Notes: generated by a model not told the origin, from the sequence alone. A stretch of 64,000 nucleotides of DNA from Cunninghamia lanceolata (GCA_027924645.1 BSBN01000187.1:12542001-12606000), one strand, 5' to 3'. Counted from the stretch's first letter, positions 23,640 through 36,430 are shown. A program made the numbers and translations.

Positions 23640-24930
23640 AGCTGAAAGAGAAGCTTGGTCATCAAATGTGCGAGAAAGAGCATCCACCACAATATTGTCC
23701 TTACCCTTCTTGTAAGTGATCTCATAGTCATAACCCATGAGTTTGCTGACCCATTTTTGTTGTGCTGGGGAGGAGACCCATTGTTCCAAGAAATATTTTA
23801 GACTCTAGTGATCAATCTTGATGCAAAAATGATTCCCTAGTAGGTATGGCTGCCACTTCTATACTGCATGCAAAATAGTCATCATTTCCTTCTCATATGT
23901 AGAGAGTACTAAATTCTTGCCAGAAAGGGCTTTGCTAGTGAACACAATGGGATGTTCATCTTGAAGGAGAATAGCACCAAGTCCATTGCCGCAAGCATCA
24001 CTCTCAATAGTGAAGGTCTTGGAAAAATTTGGCATAGCTAGAACAGGTGTAGTACACATAGCTTGTTTCAGTTTTTCAAATGCACACTGAGCAACATGCG
24101 TCTAGGTAAAAGCATCCTTTTTTAACAGAGCTATTAATGGAGCTGCAATCTTCTCGTAATCCTTGACAAACTTGCGATACTAGCCAGTCAGCCCCAAACA
24201 ACCACGGAGGCTCTTGAGCATCTAAGGGTGTGGCCAATTTTTCATGGCATCTATTTTTGCAGGATCCACTTGAACCCCTTGGGCTAAAACAATATGCCTG
24301 AGATACTCCACTTCCTCCTAGCCAAAAACACATTTAGACTATTTTGCATAGAGATGATGATTAGAGAGAAGTTGCAGTACGAGATCCAGATGTTGGAGAT
24401 GTTCAACCCATGTTTTACTATAGATGAGGATATCATTGAAGAAGACCAGAATGAATTTCCGCAGGTAGGGCCGGAATATTTTATTCATCAATGCCTCAAA
24501 CATGGAAGGAGCATTAGTGAGTCCAAAGGGTATGACCAAAAACTCATAGTGGCCATCATGTGTATGGAAAGCTGTTTTAGGGATATCATCCGCATGAACC
24601 TGAATTTTGTGATACCCAGAATGAAGATCCAACTTGGAGAAAAAATGAGTGCCATGAAGCTCATCAACAATAGGAATCAGAAACTTATCCTTGATTGTGA
24701 TGTGATTAAGTGCTCAGAATTCAATGCAGAGGTTCCATGACCCATCTTTTTTTCAGACAAGAAGAACTGGTGAAGAAAAGGAACTGGTACTAGGGTGAAT
24801 AATACCTTGCTTCAGTAAGTCTCAAATGAGCATCTCAATCTCTGTATTTTGGTGAAATGGGTAGCAGTAGGGCTTGATGTTGGGAGGAACCCTTCCAAGA
24901 AGGAGCTGAATACGGTGGTTCTTTGGTCAT
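23640..24930 (-). pseudogene. Chromovirus-like reverse transcriptase and RNase H, decayed
   Basis: Minus-strand landmarks: [20 protein letters not shown] at the start of the 24632 frame, then [13 protein letters not shown], then [10 protein letters not shown] near 24430. The usual FFDDILIYSK active site has lost its first Asp (now Asn), so polymerase activity is gone. RNase H follows with FTIESDACGNGLGAILLQ near 24020 and STYEKEMM near 23890, ending at KGKDNIVVDALSR near 23700. Stops and shifts separate the pieces. Confidence 0.9.
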
Positions 24931-25487
24931 GAAGGTGGCAATCCCACTGGTTTGGCAAAGACACATGCATACCAATCCAAAATGTATTGGAGATCAGAAG
25001 GAGTAGTGAAGACTATTGATGGTTGCATCTGAATGGAATGGAGCTGAGTGATGACACCATGTGAATTCTTCTTAAGAAGTTTTTCCATGTGATGTGAACT
25101 TATGATGTTGAGAGACCTCGGTTGTAAGCCCTTCAATGTGTGTTTTTGCCCATTGTCTGAAAACTGCATCCAAAGCTCAGCAAAATCCCATAAGATGGGC
25201 CCAAGTGTGTGTAACCATTGGGCACCCAAAACCACATCACATTCACCTAAGGGCAAGGCAAGCATGTCAGAGTGGAAGTTATAATCTCCAATTGAGATAC
25301 ACACATTTTGACACTTCCCTTTGCAAGGTAATGTGCCCCTATTGGTAATCATGACTTCAAAGCTGGAGCAAGGATGGACAAAACAATCAACCTGTTTGGC
25401 GATCCGAGGGTCAATGAAGTTATGAGTGCTACTAGAATAAATGAATATTGTAAGAGGGATCTTCTTGAAGTAACCCTTGACCCGCAT
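24927..25487 (-). pseudogene. Chromovirus-like protease region
   Basis: A 186-codon open stretch with IYSSSTHNFIDPRIA at about residues 17-31. The family motif has Asp-Ser-Gly at this place; here the catalytic Asp is Tyr and the Gly is Ser, so it cannot be an active protease. VVLGAQWLHTLGPILWDF marks the protease end. It continues toward RT in the same sense. Confidence 0.85.
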
Positions 25488-25569
25488 GGTTTGTAGGGTG
25501 GTTACTCCTACTAAAGCATGGAGAGAGATCTCTGGGTGGTCTTCTTGAGAAGCAGGGTCAACAAGTGGT

Positions 25570-26480
25570 TGCTAAGTTTCAACCTGATCATCTACTGTAT
25601 CCTGAGCATCTGCATAAACTTTAATTTCGGGTGGAGAATCCACATCCAAGAGATAGAGCTTTTTCTCAACACATCCATGTCCCTGAGTGAATTTCTCATC
25701 ACAATTATAACAAAGCCCTTTTTCCCTACGTGCCTGCATCTCTGCTTCAGTCAAATGCTTGATAGGAGCTATTCTAGGAGCTGGTGTTATTTGAGGTCTT
25801 TGGGGAACCATATTTTTGAATGGAACAAAATTGGATTTGGATCATTGTTGAGCTGTGATCTTGTCCTCCACCAACTTAGCCAGCCCTAAGGCTTCCATCA
25901 TTATGCTGGGATGGAACATTTTAACCTTAGATCGAATTGCATCCTTCAGACCGCTGACAAAATAACTCCTGAAGAATTCATCAGACAATCCCTCTGTGTG
26001 ATTGGCCAGTTTTTCAAATTCTATCTGATATTCTCTCATAGTGTCTGGTGAAGTTTAGTGAGTGTTCCTATGAAGTCATCAAAAGCACTAGGGCCAAATT
26101 GTTGCAAAATGAGTTTGCAAAAATCTATCCATTTTGGCTCTTCATGAGCCTTGATGTACCAATGGAACCATTGAAGGGCTTCATGTTACAAATGAAAGGA
26201 TGCAAGTGGGACTTTGTTGACATCAAACGTATTATGCAAGCTAAAATATTGTTCTGCCCGGTATATCTAGCCAATCGAATCATCACCATTGAATGAGGAA
26301 AATCAAGCTTCAGCCCACGAAAATTGCTAGAAGAAGAGAACCCAGTGTCTGCAGAGGACTCTGGCTGTCATCTATTGTTCATGGTTGAATGCTGAAGATT
26401 GAGGCTGAGAATTTTTTCATCCAGATCTTGGAGTTTGGTCTTGAGGGCTACAAGTTCATCCTCCACGTTTTTTGCTCCTG
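25570..26480 (-). pseudogene. Chromovirus-like gag, decayed
   Basis: Minus strand: a coiled-coil-like start near 26470-26390, then the capsid core near 26320-26030 with KLDFP, EALQWF and QQFGPSAFDDF blocks spread over two frames. A further open piece, YQIEFEKLANHTEGLSDEF, runs from 26039. The zinc knuckle near 25720 reads CYNCDEKFTQGHGC (Cys-x2-Cys-x4-5-His-x-Cys). Frameshifts and stops break the N-terminal half. Confidence 0.85.
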
Positions 26481-26854
26481 TGTGGGTGACAACCATAACC
26501 AAGAGTTTTTTTTTTTTTTGGGAATGGGTAGAAAAACAAAAATGAAAACTTTTTTAGTAAAGGAAAATTTGGATTTGGGAAAAACTTTGATGAGTAATTA
26601 GGGTTTGAAGGAGTAGAAATATGAAATGAACATTGTGGTAAAATTTGAAGGCTATTGGGTGAGAATTGAAGAAGTTATGGCAAACCCTAAAAATAGACAA
26701 ATGTGGGATTTCTAGCTTCGATAAGTGGAATTTGGGATAGGGTCCTCAAGGAAGGAAATATGTAGAATGAAATTTCAGGGGGTTCCAATGAATTTTGAGA
26801 GGAAATGGAGCTAAAGTAAGGAAGATATGGTGAAAAAACTGAAATTTTTTTATT

Positions 26855-27368
26855 CTAGAAACAATCTGTCAACTGCTCTGGATAGATGGATTCAATCTGT
26901 AATTTGTCGGCTGTCAATAGATATGGGCCCCAAGTATGTTTAGCTTCCTAAAAGTTTAGGGGAGTCACTTAGCCACCAATGTTGTCTAACGGCTTGCGTA
27001 TTGGGACAGTACCCCTCACTCCACAGCTTAGGTAAAACTAATAATCACTTTGCCACAAATGATAGCTCTTGGTTTACCTCATGGATGGGAACTAGTCAAT
27101 TAGGTAGGGGCTATTGCCCTTTTCACTGGCAGGTCCTCACAATGGGCCAGCTACTTTGGGGTTCTTGTGGTACTCCTCACAATGAGTTTTAGGGCTATAT
27201 GCTTAGGTACTTCCCACAGTTAAGAGGATAGGGATATTCCCTGATCGGAACTTGTAATTGAAATGAACATTACAGATGCAAAAAATAAAGAACTACTGCA
27301 ATAATCACAGCGCCTGGAGGCCACCGCAAAAAAAAAATAGCAGAAATTCCACCCAGTGAGCCCAAGAA
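26855..27368 (-). mobile_element. Leader of the gypsy remnant, right copy
   Basis: Non-coding DNA between the primer-binding site and gag. Its reverse complement is found at 22487-23010. Confidence 0.75.
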
Positions 27369-27383
27369 AGCGCTCTGATACCA
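27369..27383 (-). promoter_or_regulatory. Initiator-Met tRNA primer-binding site
   Basis: On the minus strand TGGTATCAGAGCGCT lies two bases after the LTR end. This is the standard plant iMet primer-binding site. Confidence 0.9.
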
Positions 27384-27385
27384 GA

Positions 27386-27698
27386 TGAGAGGAACCTCCT
27401 GCAACAACATAATGAAAAATGCATGAAATAATAAAAATAGCAAAAACACAGAAAGAATTTATTGATCGTAGGCCACTTCGAGGGGGCAACCTCCTTTGAG
27501 CAAGCTCAATACAATAAATTCGTGGATGCCTTCATTGGCCTCAACACATACTTATATACTAAGTCTAATCTAAACAACTATTACTTCTCATGAATGTGGG
27601 ATAATACAATATACTCACGGGATGACTTAGAAAGCATATGCGTCCAAAAGTAATATACTAACAAAGTAAAGAGAAGGGTTAAACACAGGTTCCTAACA
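27386..27698 (-). mobile_element. 5' LTR of the gypsy remnant, right copy
   Basis: 313 bp. On the minus strand it starts TGTTAGGAACCTG and ends GGTTCCTCTCA. It abuts interrupted copia pol at 27699. Confidence 0.88.
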
Positions 27699-29147
27699 CA
27701 AGACTTGGGAACTTGTCCCTAGACCTACAAACAAAAATGTGATTGGAACAAAGTGGGTTTTCCAAAACAAATTGAATGAGGTTGGAGAAGTTGTGAGAAA
27801 CAAAGCAAGACTTGTGTGCAAAGGCTACTCACAAGTGGAAGGGATAGACTATGAGGAGACTTTTGCTCTGATGGCTAGATTGGAAGCAATCAAACTATTT
27901 TTGGCTTTTGTTGTACATAAAGATTTCAAGGTGTATCAAATGGATGTGAAATCTTCCTTTCTCAATGGTGAGTTAGAAGAAGAGGTATATATAGAGCAAC
28001 TGGATGGATTCCAAATATCAGACCAACCAGATATGGTGTGCAACTTGAAGAAGGCTTTGTATGGATTGAAGCAAGCTCCCAAAGCTTGGTATGCAAGACT
28101 GGATAAGTATCTACTGTAGCAAGATTTCAGTAAAGGGTCTAGAGATAGAAATTTGTATATCAAGGCAAGCAAAGATCAAATCCTAATTGTTGAAGTCTAT
28201 GTGGATGATATTATATTTGGTGGAAATGAAGAAATGTGTAAGAATTTTGTAGATGAGATACAGAAGGAGTTTGAGATGTCCATGTGTGGTGAGATGAATT
28301 TCTTCCTTGGATTGCAAATCAATTAGACAAACAAAGGTATCTTCATTTCCCAATCAAATTATCTCAGAGAGTTATTAAAGAAGTTTAGAATGGAAGACTC
28401 TAAACTAGTGAGCACTCATATGATTACTAGATGTAAGTTGAGCAAAAAAGATGAATCTCCTAAGGTTGATCAGAACAAGTACATGTTAATGATTGGGGGA
28501 CTGCTTTATCTAACTGCCACCAGATCGGATATCATGCATGTAGTTTGTCTTGTGGCTAGATTTCAATCAGATCCCAGAGAATCACATGTTGTGGCAGTGA
28601 AAAGGATTCTCAGGTACTTGAAAGGTACTCTGGATCATGGTCTATGGTATCCAAAGAATAATGATTTCTCCCTAAGTGCCTATACAGATGCAGATTGGGC
28701 CAGTTGTGTTGATGAAAGGAAAAGCACAAGTGGAGGTATATTCTTCCTTGGAGATAGGGTAGTGTCCTAGCATAGCAAGAAACAAGAATCAGTCTCCTTA
28801 TCTACTGTAGAGGCAGAATATATTGCAGCAGTAACATGCTATACTCAGGTGTTGTGGATGAAACAAACCTTGAAGGATATCAAAGTTGAGTAAGAAGAGT
28901 CAATCCCTATTCTATGTGATAACACAAGTGCCATAAACATCTCAAAGAATCTAGTGATGCATTCAAAAACAAAACACATTTCAATTATCACTTTTTGAGA
29001 GAGAAAGTTGTAGAGAATGTAGTGAAGCTTGAGTATGTGCCTATAAAGGATCAAGTTGTTGATATATTCACCAAGGCTCTTCCAAACGACACATTTGAGT
29101 ATCTCCAGGAAAAGTTAGGGGTTATTGTCCCTCCTTCATTGAACTAG
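27699..29147 (+). pseudogene. Sirevirus-like copia pol (RT and RNase H), 5'-truncated
   Basis: Starts inside the reverse transcriptase: KTWELVP, then [39 protein letters not shown] and [17 protein letters not shown] at 28117-28119 interrupts the frame. The catalytic YVDDIIFGG follows near 28200, then a FFLGLQI block. RNase H has DADWASCVDERKSTSGG near 28690 and SLSTVEAEYIA near 28795. Pol ends PPSLN at 29147. Four or more in-frame stops are visible, and near 28980 the frame shifts. The upstream integrase, protease and gag are missing, replaced by the gypsy remnant. Confidence 0.92.
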
Positions 29148-29220
29148 GTGCATAAGAAGATGCATTAGTCTAGTGTCCCTCAAAGTATATTTTCTTGTGG
29201 ACTGATTTAGAGGGTTACCC

Positions 29221-29499
29221 TTCAGGGGGAGCAAGTAGTGATTTGAAATGATTGTTGTAGTCAGGGGGAGTAAAGAATGACTCCAATATGATTGGAGCAG
29301 AAGTGTGCAAGTATGTGCAGTGGAGGAAATATGATGTCCTTTTCCATTGATGTCAAAGGGGGAGAGAAATCATGTGAAAAACTCAGGAGGAGAAAGCATT
29401 TTAGATGTGTAAAGAGAAAGGGGGAGATGGTGGTGAATGTAGATTCTTGTCTTGATGGTTTTTCACATCATATGTTGCCATCAATGGCAAAGGGGGAGA
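29221..29499 (+). promoter_or_regulatory. Multiple polypurine tracts
   Basis: Five purine tracts of the form AGGGGGAG at about 29223, 29262, 29355, 29417 and 29490, the last directly before the LTR. They match the arrangement at 731-1003. Confidence 0.75.
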
Positions 29500-29500
29500 T

Positions 29501-31038
29501 TGTTGCAAGTATGTGCTAATTGGTGTTGTCATTGATGTCAACATATCTGTGTTGTCGTTGGTTTCAATTGTGCTCTTGTTTTGATGATTGTTTGTGATGA
29601 GTTAGTTGCTTTGTATTGTCTTATATAAGTGTTGAAGATGATGAGAAGATATTCCTGATACTGAGTTTCCAAGTACTTTTGAGAAAATTTGCTCTCCAAG
29701 TGGAAATAGTGTGTTGCATAGTATCTTGGCTTGTAGAATAACTATCTGAGTTTTGCTCCGCATTTCCTTAATATTGAAGACCAAAGTATGAGATTTGGAT
29801 ATGTTTTAGAGAAGTGTTTGAAGATGCTAAATCTAGAATTTGGTGGTCCAGATCGTTGTGCAACAAAAGTTCCATTCACCAATATGAAGATTGTGCTTGA
29901 CAAAGTTTGCAGTGTGACAGAGAGAAAGTATTTTGCTCCGCAGTCCTCCGTAGTATGTTCTTTGGTCCTGCGGTTCTAGATCTAATCTTACAAGGTCCTT
30001 AGCTTTCTACATTGCAAAGGTTTTGTGATTTGGTGCTACAAAAAGCATGTTTTTGATAGCAGAGTATGACAGTGTCTGATTGAGAGTAGTTTGTGATCCA
30101 TCTTCAAGAAAAGTAAGTTGAGATCTATTGCGGTTGGACTAGATGGTTTCCAAATGTTTCTATGGTGTTCGTAGATGTCCCCTAAATGTATTAAAGGTGT
30201 GTGTCTGATCTGCAAGCTATAATGAAACTCTTTGAAGCGTGTGACTTAGTGATTCATGATGTTGTATACTTGTTCTGGTAGACCTGGTTAGTCACAATTA
30301 TTGCAGAGATGATTCATGGATTGTAGAAGCATGTCCAAGCGTGTGAAGATGTATTTGGGTCTAAGCTAAGCTGTGATGTGTTCATTCTTCATTTTTTTCC
30401 TCCACAAGTTTGTTTAGGTCCAATCCTATTTTGGAATTTTGTATGTATGCCGACCTTAGGGAAAGTTCCAACAGTTGAAGATTGTAATGCTAACATTGAT
30501 GTACATTCCAAGGTTGATGATAGGTATAAATACATGTAATGAAATCATGAAAGGGAGTGTGTGTGTGTGAACATGTGAAGATAAAGTGTGTGATTAAAAA
30601 GGCAGAGCAGGAGAGATATATTGTGCTTCAATGGAATTGAACTCAAGCATGTTGTAGATGCAACTATATCAATTCAACCCTTGGCAGTGAGCCACCCACT
30701 GACAGTGAGCCATCCATTGGTAGTGAGCCACCCTATTGGGCAGTGAGCCCTCTTGGTAGTGAGCCGCTTTGATATTTGGTATTGTTACTACATTATATTG
30801 TGAGCTAACACTTTTCATGGTTTTTCCCTTTCTAAGGGTTTTCCACATAAAAATCTGGTGTTCATGTGTGAATGGTGTTGATGTGCTTAAGTTTTGTTTC
30901 TTCTTTTCATGTTTATTCTTCATATTAGATTAAGTGGTTAAAGAAATTTAATGTGATTGTGAAATTGAGAAACTAAGGTTAAAGTTTTGAGACAACTAAT
31001 TCACCCCCCCCCCTCTCAGTTGTGTTGTGCCTTCAACA
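29501..31038 (+). mobile_element. 3' LTR of second copia element
   Basis: 1538 bp, starting TGTTGCAAGTATGTGC and ending CCTTCAACA. It aligns to the split LTR at 1005-1336 plus 18709-19813. TATAAATA at 30525 is the likely promoter. No matching 5' LTR is in the window. Confidence 0.9.
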
Positions 31039-34000
31039 ATATATGCATTCCCACTACAATTTTATAATTCAAACTCAAGATGCCAACAAGGAACACCTTT
31101 AATGGTAACTTTGCCAACATTCAAATTTGGGACCCCAACAAAATAGGGTAGGGAAAGGGTTCAAACACCCTTGTCTAGGGACCTATTTTGGGTTAGGGTT
31201 AAGCTTAGAGATGTCCCCTAAGTCCCATTTGACATGGGTTTCTGGGCATATTGTTTCAGGATTAATTTCTAACATGCATGATCAAAATTAAGGGACCCGG
31301 GAGCTAAACTTAGGAGGTCAAAGTCCAAGGGGGCTATTTTACGACATAACACTAACTAATCTTATTTTCTCCGAATACATGTACCATGTAGTGGAGGGAA
31401 TACATTTTTGAAACTAAACCAAGTTGTTGTTGTGTTTTTTGGGGTAGCATTTGAGTTTGAGTTTGGTTTGGGTTCAAAGTCATGTGTTAGACTTAGGCCT
31501 TCTAAGTCCTAGGGTTAGGGTTGTGTATTGTTACCTTCCCACAGAGATATGGAGGTAGCCATGGTTTGTTGCAGGTTTTAACAATGGTGGAAGTGCTTTT
31601 ACATAGAGAAGATTTCAAACTGAGGAGTAGACATCTGAGCATGTGTGATATCTACTATAAATAGTCTCTGAGGGTTTTCTTTCCTTTCCATGCATGAACA
31701 CTCATGTTGAATGTTGCTCCTAAGGTGTTGAGAAGTGACTCTTAGTGTATACCTGAGATAAAGAGGTAGACACAAGGCATATTATAACAGAGACATGAAG
31801 ACTTTGTATGATGATGTGTTTGGAGAATAAAGAGCTTGTTAAGCTAATATATAGGTGTAAATAGTCTTGAATGCGTGTTTCTCTTCTCTAGAGTCTGATG
31901 GTTATAGTCTTACAAACCTTAAGGAATATTTGAAGACAATATAATGAAGAACCCTTCATTGTTAAACATTGCAGAGTATATGGAGTCATAGAGGATTGTT
32001 AAAGAATGCCAAAGCTGCAAGGATTCAGGAATTGTGTATTGATCCATGTCAATAATGTAGGGTTATTCTGTGAGGTTTTGAGACACTTGTAGCCATTGAA
32101 AGGTTTCTTCAAATAGCTTGATGGACACAGAGGTATCAGGGAATAATGGAGAGAGGCATAACCCTAAAGGAATCAAAATAGTTTATAGAAGACAAAGAAG
32201 GATTTGGAACAACGGGAATGTTTTGATCCTAACCTACCAAATGAATGTCAATATGAAGAAACCTACTTAGTGATGGTATGATCATATCAGTCCTAGAAGT
32301 GAAGAGCTAAAATGCATTAGGGTCTTATATTTTTCACAATGGTTTTATAGTTCACAGAGTCATATTCCTATCTATAGGATCATATTCTTGTTTCACAGTG
32401 TTTTTCTCTTGTTTAGGAGGTCATATCTCTGTCACAGAGGTTTGAAAATTATGTCAAGGCCATTGAGAAGACACAAGACATTGATAAAAGGCTTCAAAAT
32501 GTATCATACAAGGCACTTAGTATCAGGTTCAAGAACTCTCTCCTACTTAGTATCTAGATCTATAAACACAACCTTTCTTAGGGAGTTTGGGATTGTGTAT
32601 TGATGCTAAAGAAAACAACTACACTAATAACTCTAATGGTCTTCTATTCATTATTATTGTCATTGATAGATGGAAATGTAGCAGATGAGTTAAGAGGGCA
32701 TCAGGGCCATGAAAATATTGGAAGGTGTTCTAAGCAGTGAAGCTTCACGAGGAGAACAGTGAAGGGACCTACACATAGAGAGGATGACTGGTAACAATGA
32801 GGATATAGGGTCATATGCCTGTTCACAAAGGTACTTTCCAAGGTCAAAGAGATCTATGCTATGAAATCATCAAGGTTTTGTGACTTTCTCTTAGACTTCA
32901 TGCCTTTAAATATCCTTGCAAAGATTGAGGAACAATGAACATAAGATCTTCTACAGTCTTGACACGGTATCATTCACAATTGTCTAAGTGTTATTTGCAC
33001 AGTCAGCTATAGGTTTGAGATTTATCAGTCATTTTGTGACCATGTTAAAGGTTAACGCATCAAGTCAAAAGTCCTTAGAAAGAGCAAAGAACATAATACA
33101 TGTATGTCATGAAGATTGAGAAAGTGTTGAAGAATAACAATGTAAAGGATTTGCAAATAATAGTCATAACAATCACAAAGGAGTAGCTAGAATAGCAGCC
33201 ATAGCAGTCATAAATAAAAGCATGAAGAATAGTAGATGGGGATAGTAGTTGAAAATAGTAAATAGGAGCTTGCATAGAGGTAAACAATGGACAAAGACCT
33301 GCATGGAGGTTTGTGTTGGGTATGGAGATAATGAAGAGAAACCCTAAAGGAGTCTTGTTAAACCTCATGATAGGTCTACTCCTAATAGGTGCATAGGGTA
33401 TTCAGTCTTGTCCTTTGTTCTTATTTCATGATAGAATGTCAAAGATATAGAGCGTGTAGAGTTGAAAGGAAGTCTCAGAGTGATTCACCACTATGAATTA
33501 GTAAGCCTTGTTGAAAGTCCACATGGTTCTATAGAGGTTAAGTAAATCTTAGATAGATTTCATGGTCTGTCAACGATCTAAATGGCATGATAAATAGTTT
33601 AGACCTTGTCATTCAAGGGTTACAAAGGTATATAGGGATCCAATATAATGATGGGTGGAATAACCAAGCTGGAAATAGGTCTATATATCTCATTGTATGA
33701 GCTATGTGAGATTTAAGTCACTAAAACCTTGCTTAGGAAGGTCATAAGAATTATAAGATAGTGGCTTATAGTGTCATAGTGTATGCCATGGTTACATAAT
33801 CAACACAGGTTAAAAAGAAACATATACAAATGAAAGAGGTTTGCATGTGCCTTATTAACCTTGTCAACTACAAATAATCTCACCATGATCTCAAGAGCAA
33901 TGAAGAGGAAGACTAAATAGCCATAAGGAGCATCAAAAAATAGTCATGAGGAAACAACTATGAAAAATAACATTGAGGACATGCTATAAGACATGACAGT

Positions 34001-35601
34001 GCTGAAAGATTTTGAGGACACCTGGGATAATGACAAGGAAGCTAGTCAAGTGTCAAGATCAAACTAAAAGAGAAGAGTGTATATCCTAGATAGAAAGACA
34101 GAGGAAGTAAATAGAGTACCATGAAGTGAGAGAGAACAATGATAAGAAAAGAAGACAAAAACTTGAACCACTTGACAGTATAACACTGAACAACATGATG
34201 GACAATGTTGGGAGTAAGTGACAGAATACCAAAATCTTGATAAGGTATCATGAGCTCAGAATAGTCTAAACCAAGGTAGAGATCATTAAGACATAAGACA
34301 CCAAGACTATGAAGACAACGATAGAGAAATGGAATTTTTGTCATATTAGAGGGCTGCAAACTCAGTTTGAAGACACCTATAGGCCATTTTAAGTCTGATG
34401 AAGACCCTACAGGGGTAATAAATGAGGTATGGGGTGTCTCCAAGTCATAAATGGGCAGATTGACCAGTTTGAAGACTCCAAAAGTAACAAAACTCTTTCC
34501 ATACACCCTAAGGAGTCTTGATTCATCCAAACAGTAAGGGCACATGTCCTATTATTTTGTAAGATGGTCATAGATGGGAAATTATGAGGCAGTTTGGGTA
34601 GTTTGGTGGGCTTTAAAGACCTCATGGACAGCTAGGAGCATCTTCCAGGTATCTAGGAGCAATTTGTAGACACATGAGATAGTTGGGAGACTATTTCCAA
34701 ACATCTAGGAGCTCAAAGGCAGTTCCAACACTTTCCAATAGCATGCAAGAGTTAACATCAAACTAGGACTCTTCTTGGGTGTCCAAAGTAGGTTGACCAA
34801 CTTTTGAGCATTCAATTTTTGTCAAAAGCATCTCCTATGTTTGGGATGAGATATAGGAACCTTAGGATAGTTTTTCAGTGGTTCTATCTTGTTTTCTTAA
34901 CTATATTAGCAAAAGATAGAGCATTGTAACTCAGGTTCTGTTGTGGAACAACATTTTGTAAGCATTTTGCAAGTAATACCAGTCATTTCTAGACATCAAC
35001 AGCATTGTAAGACACTTATATTTCAATAAAACTTCTGTATCTACCTTCTCAAATATCTATTTACTATGTATGATCAGATGATTGATGCATATTTATGTGA
35101 TATTGAATACAATTCCTTAAATATATGTCTCATCTCAATACCTTTATTTCAGAAAATGTATGCTTGTGTAGGTTGTAAGTTGTGTCTTTATGTAAAAACA
35201 ATCTTGGTTGTGGAAAATATTAGCTTTACCTTCTAAAACTGCAAACACCAAACCTTCTTATGAAATAATAGTGTTCAAGCATGATATGAATATGAGTTGT
35301 GTCTAAAACAGTTAGGTTATTGAAAAGATTGTGTGTCAAAACAACAGTATAGGTCTTCAACAATTTGGTGCATCACCTACCATAGTTTATAGTCTCAGTT
35401 CATAGCATCCTTTTACTCTTTTTTCTCATCAAATTAGTAGTCTAGAGTTAGTTTCAAGTAAACAACTAAGGGAGCCAACCCTCTCTGGAGACTCACTCCT
35501 ATCTGTGAGAAACCCATAGGCTCTGGAGTGTTTCCATGCTTATCAACTGGGTAAGAGAGTTTGAAATCACTCTCTAGGGTGCACTCAGGATATTGATAAC
35601 A
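31039..35601. other. Non-coding DNA ending in a Tat-like LTR edge
   Basis: No supported gene; the longest open frame (34545-34042 minus, 167 codons) has no recognisable domain. The right part is LTR-like, since it ends GATAACA at 35601 directly before a primer-binding site and has an AATAAA signal near 35021. The left boundary of this LTR cannot be placed because no second copy lies in the window. Confidence 0.45.
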
Positions 35602-35606
35602 TTTTT

Positions 35607-35625
35607 TGGCACACTCAGTGGGACC
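35607..35625 (+). promoter_or_regulatory. Tat-like primer-binding site
   Basis: TGGCACACTCAGTGGGACC after a short T run, closely resembling TGGCATGCCCAGTGGGACC of Tat element A. Confidence 0.6.
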
Positions 35626-35904
35626 GATTGGACTATTACAACCCATAAGTTCTCTATCCATTATTGATATTTGGTGTGTATGTCAGTAATATCAGTCTTT
35701 GGAGGCAATATTTCACACACCTGGTGACTCTACAAGTTCAAATCTACTGGTACAAGCAGTCCAAGTGCTCAAAAGAATACCAAGGATCAGTGTTGAGTGA
35801 TTTTCATGCTCTTTTCCTTTGTGGGAGGCCTTCAAAACCACATCAGACCTAGTTTTTCTTGTTTTAGAGAATATTTCATGAAATTCCATTTTTTTTTAAT
35901 GTTC

Positions 35905-36430
35905 TAGCATGTCAAACCATCAAAGGGAATATATACTTTTGCCTTCTTTTTGCCAAAATGCAATTTCTATTCCTTTCCAAAACCCATATCAAACTAAAAA
36001 CATTGCTAGTTTAATCCCAAACAACCCTCTAACAGCAGGATACAAGCATGCTCATCATGTTTACCTCCCACCTACCCTTGCTCAACCTTCTTGGTAGCCT
36101 AGCCATGACTATAATCAGTCCCAAGAACCAGCATGTTGTTTCTCTTAGCCAGTTTTAAGATGTTGACAACATAAGCATTAGAGATATTGCAATAAACTTT
36201 CAAACATAATTGGATGTTGTTAAAAATGAAAAGGAGTATAGTTGGCAGTCAGAAGAGCTTGCATATCAAGCTTATCTACACCAACATGAGAGGGAAGTAC
36301 AAGTGGGGTATGAGGAGGAGTTTTTGGCTAAACAAATTATGGCCAAAGAAGAATAGATAAAGCAAGTGCTAGGTCAAATTTAAAGGTATGAAACCCAACC
36401 AACCCCTTGCTATCCTAGTTTTAGTTGACT
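35905..36430 (+). pseudogene. Gag N-terminal remnant of a third Tat-like element
   Basis: After the primer-binding site and a short leader, the plus strand is open from 35909 for 62 codons (Asn/Pro/His-rich). In another frame near 36172-36362 it reads an acidic helical stretch with LDVVKNEKEYSWQSEELAYQ and REVQVGYEEEFLAKQ, broken by one stop and ended by another. The position, composition and heptad-like pattern suggest a gag start. No capsid core, zinc knuckle or pol follows, so the element is truncated. Confidence 0.45.

Larger units (their letters stand above)
22147..27698. mobile_element. Ty3/gypsy remnant with head-to-head inverted LTR arms
   Basis: The right end is a normal minus-sense 5' end: LTR 27386-27698, an initiator-Met primer-binding site and leader. 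Gag, protease, RT, RNase H and the start of integrase then follow on the minus strand, truncated at about 23010. The left end is another copy of LTR plus leader (22147-23010) in plus orientation, so the arms are inverted repeats of about 850 bp around 3.8 kb. No 3' LTR in normal orientation and no target-site duplication are visible (GCACA left, CAAGA right). The short LTR, iMet primer and domain order suggest a chromovirus, possibly Reina-like. Confidence 0.8.

Noticed and set aside
34042..34545. 167-codon minus-strand frame
   Set aside because: Mixed hydrophobic composition without motif, in non-coding DNA next to an LTR edge. Chance is more likely.
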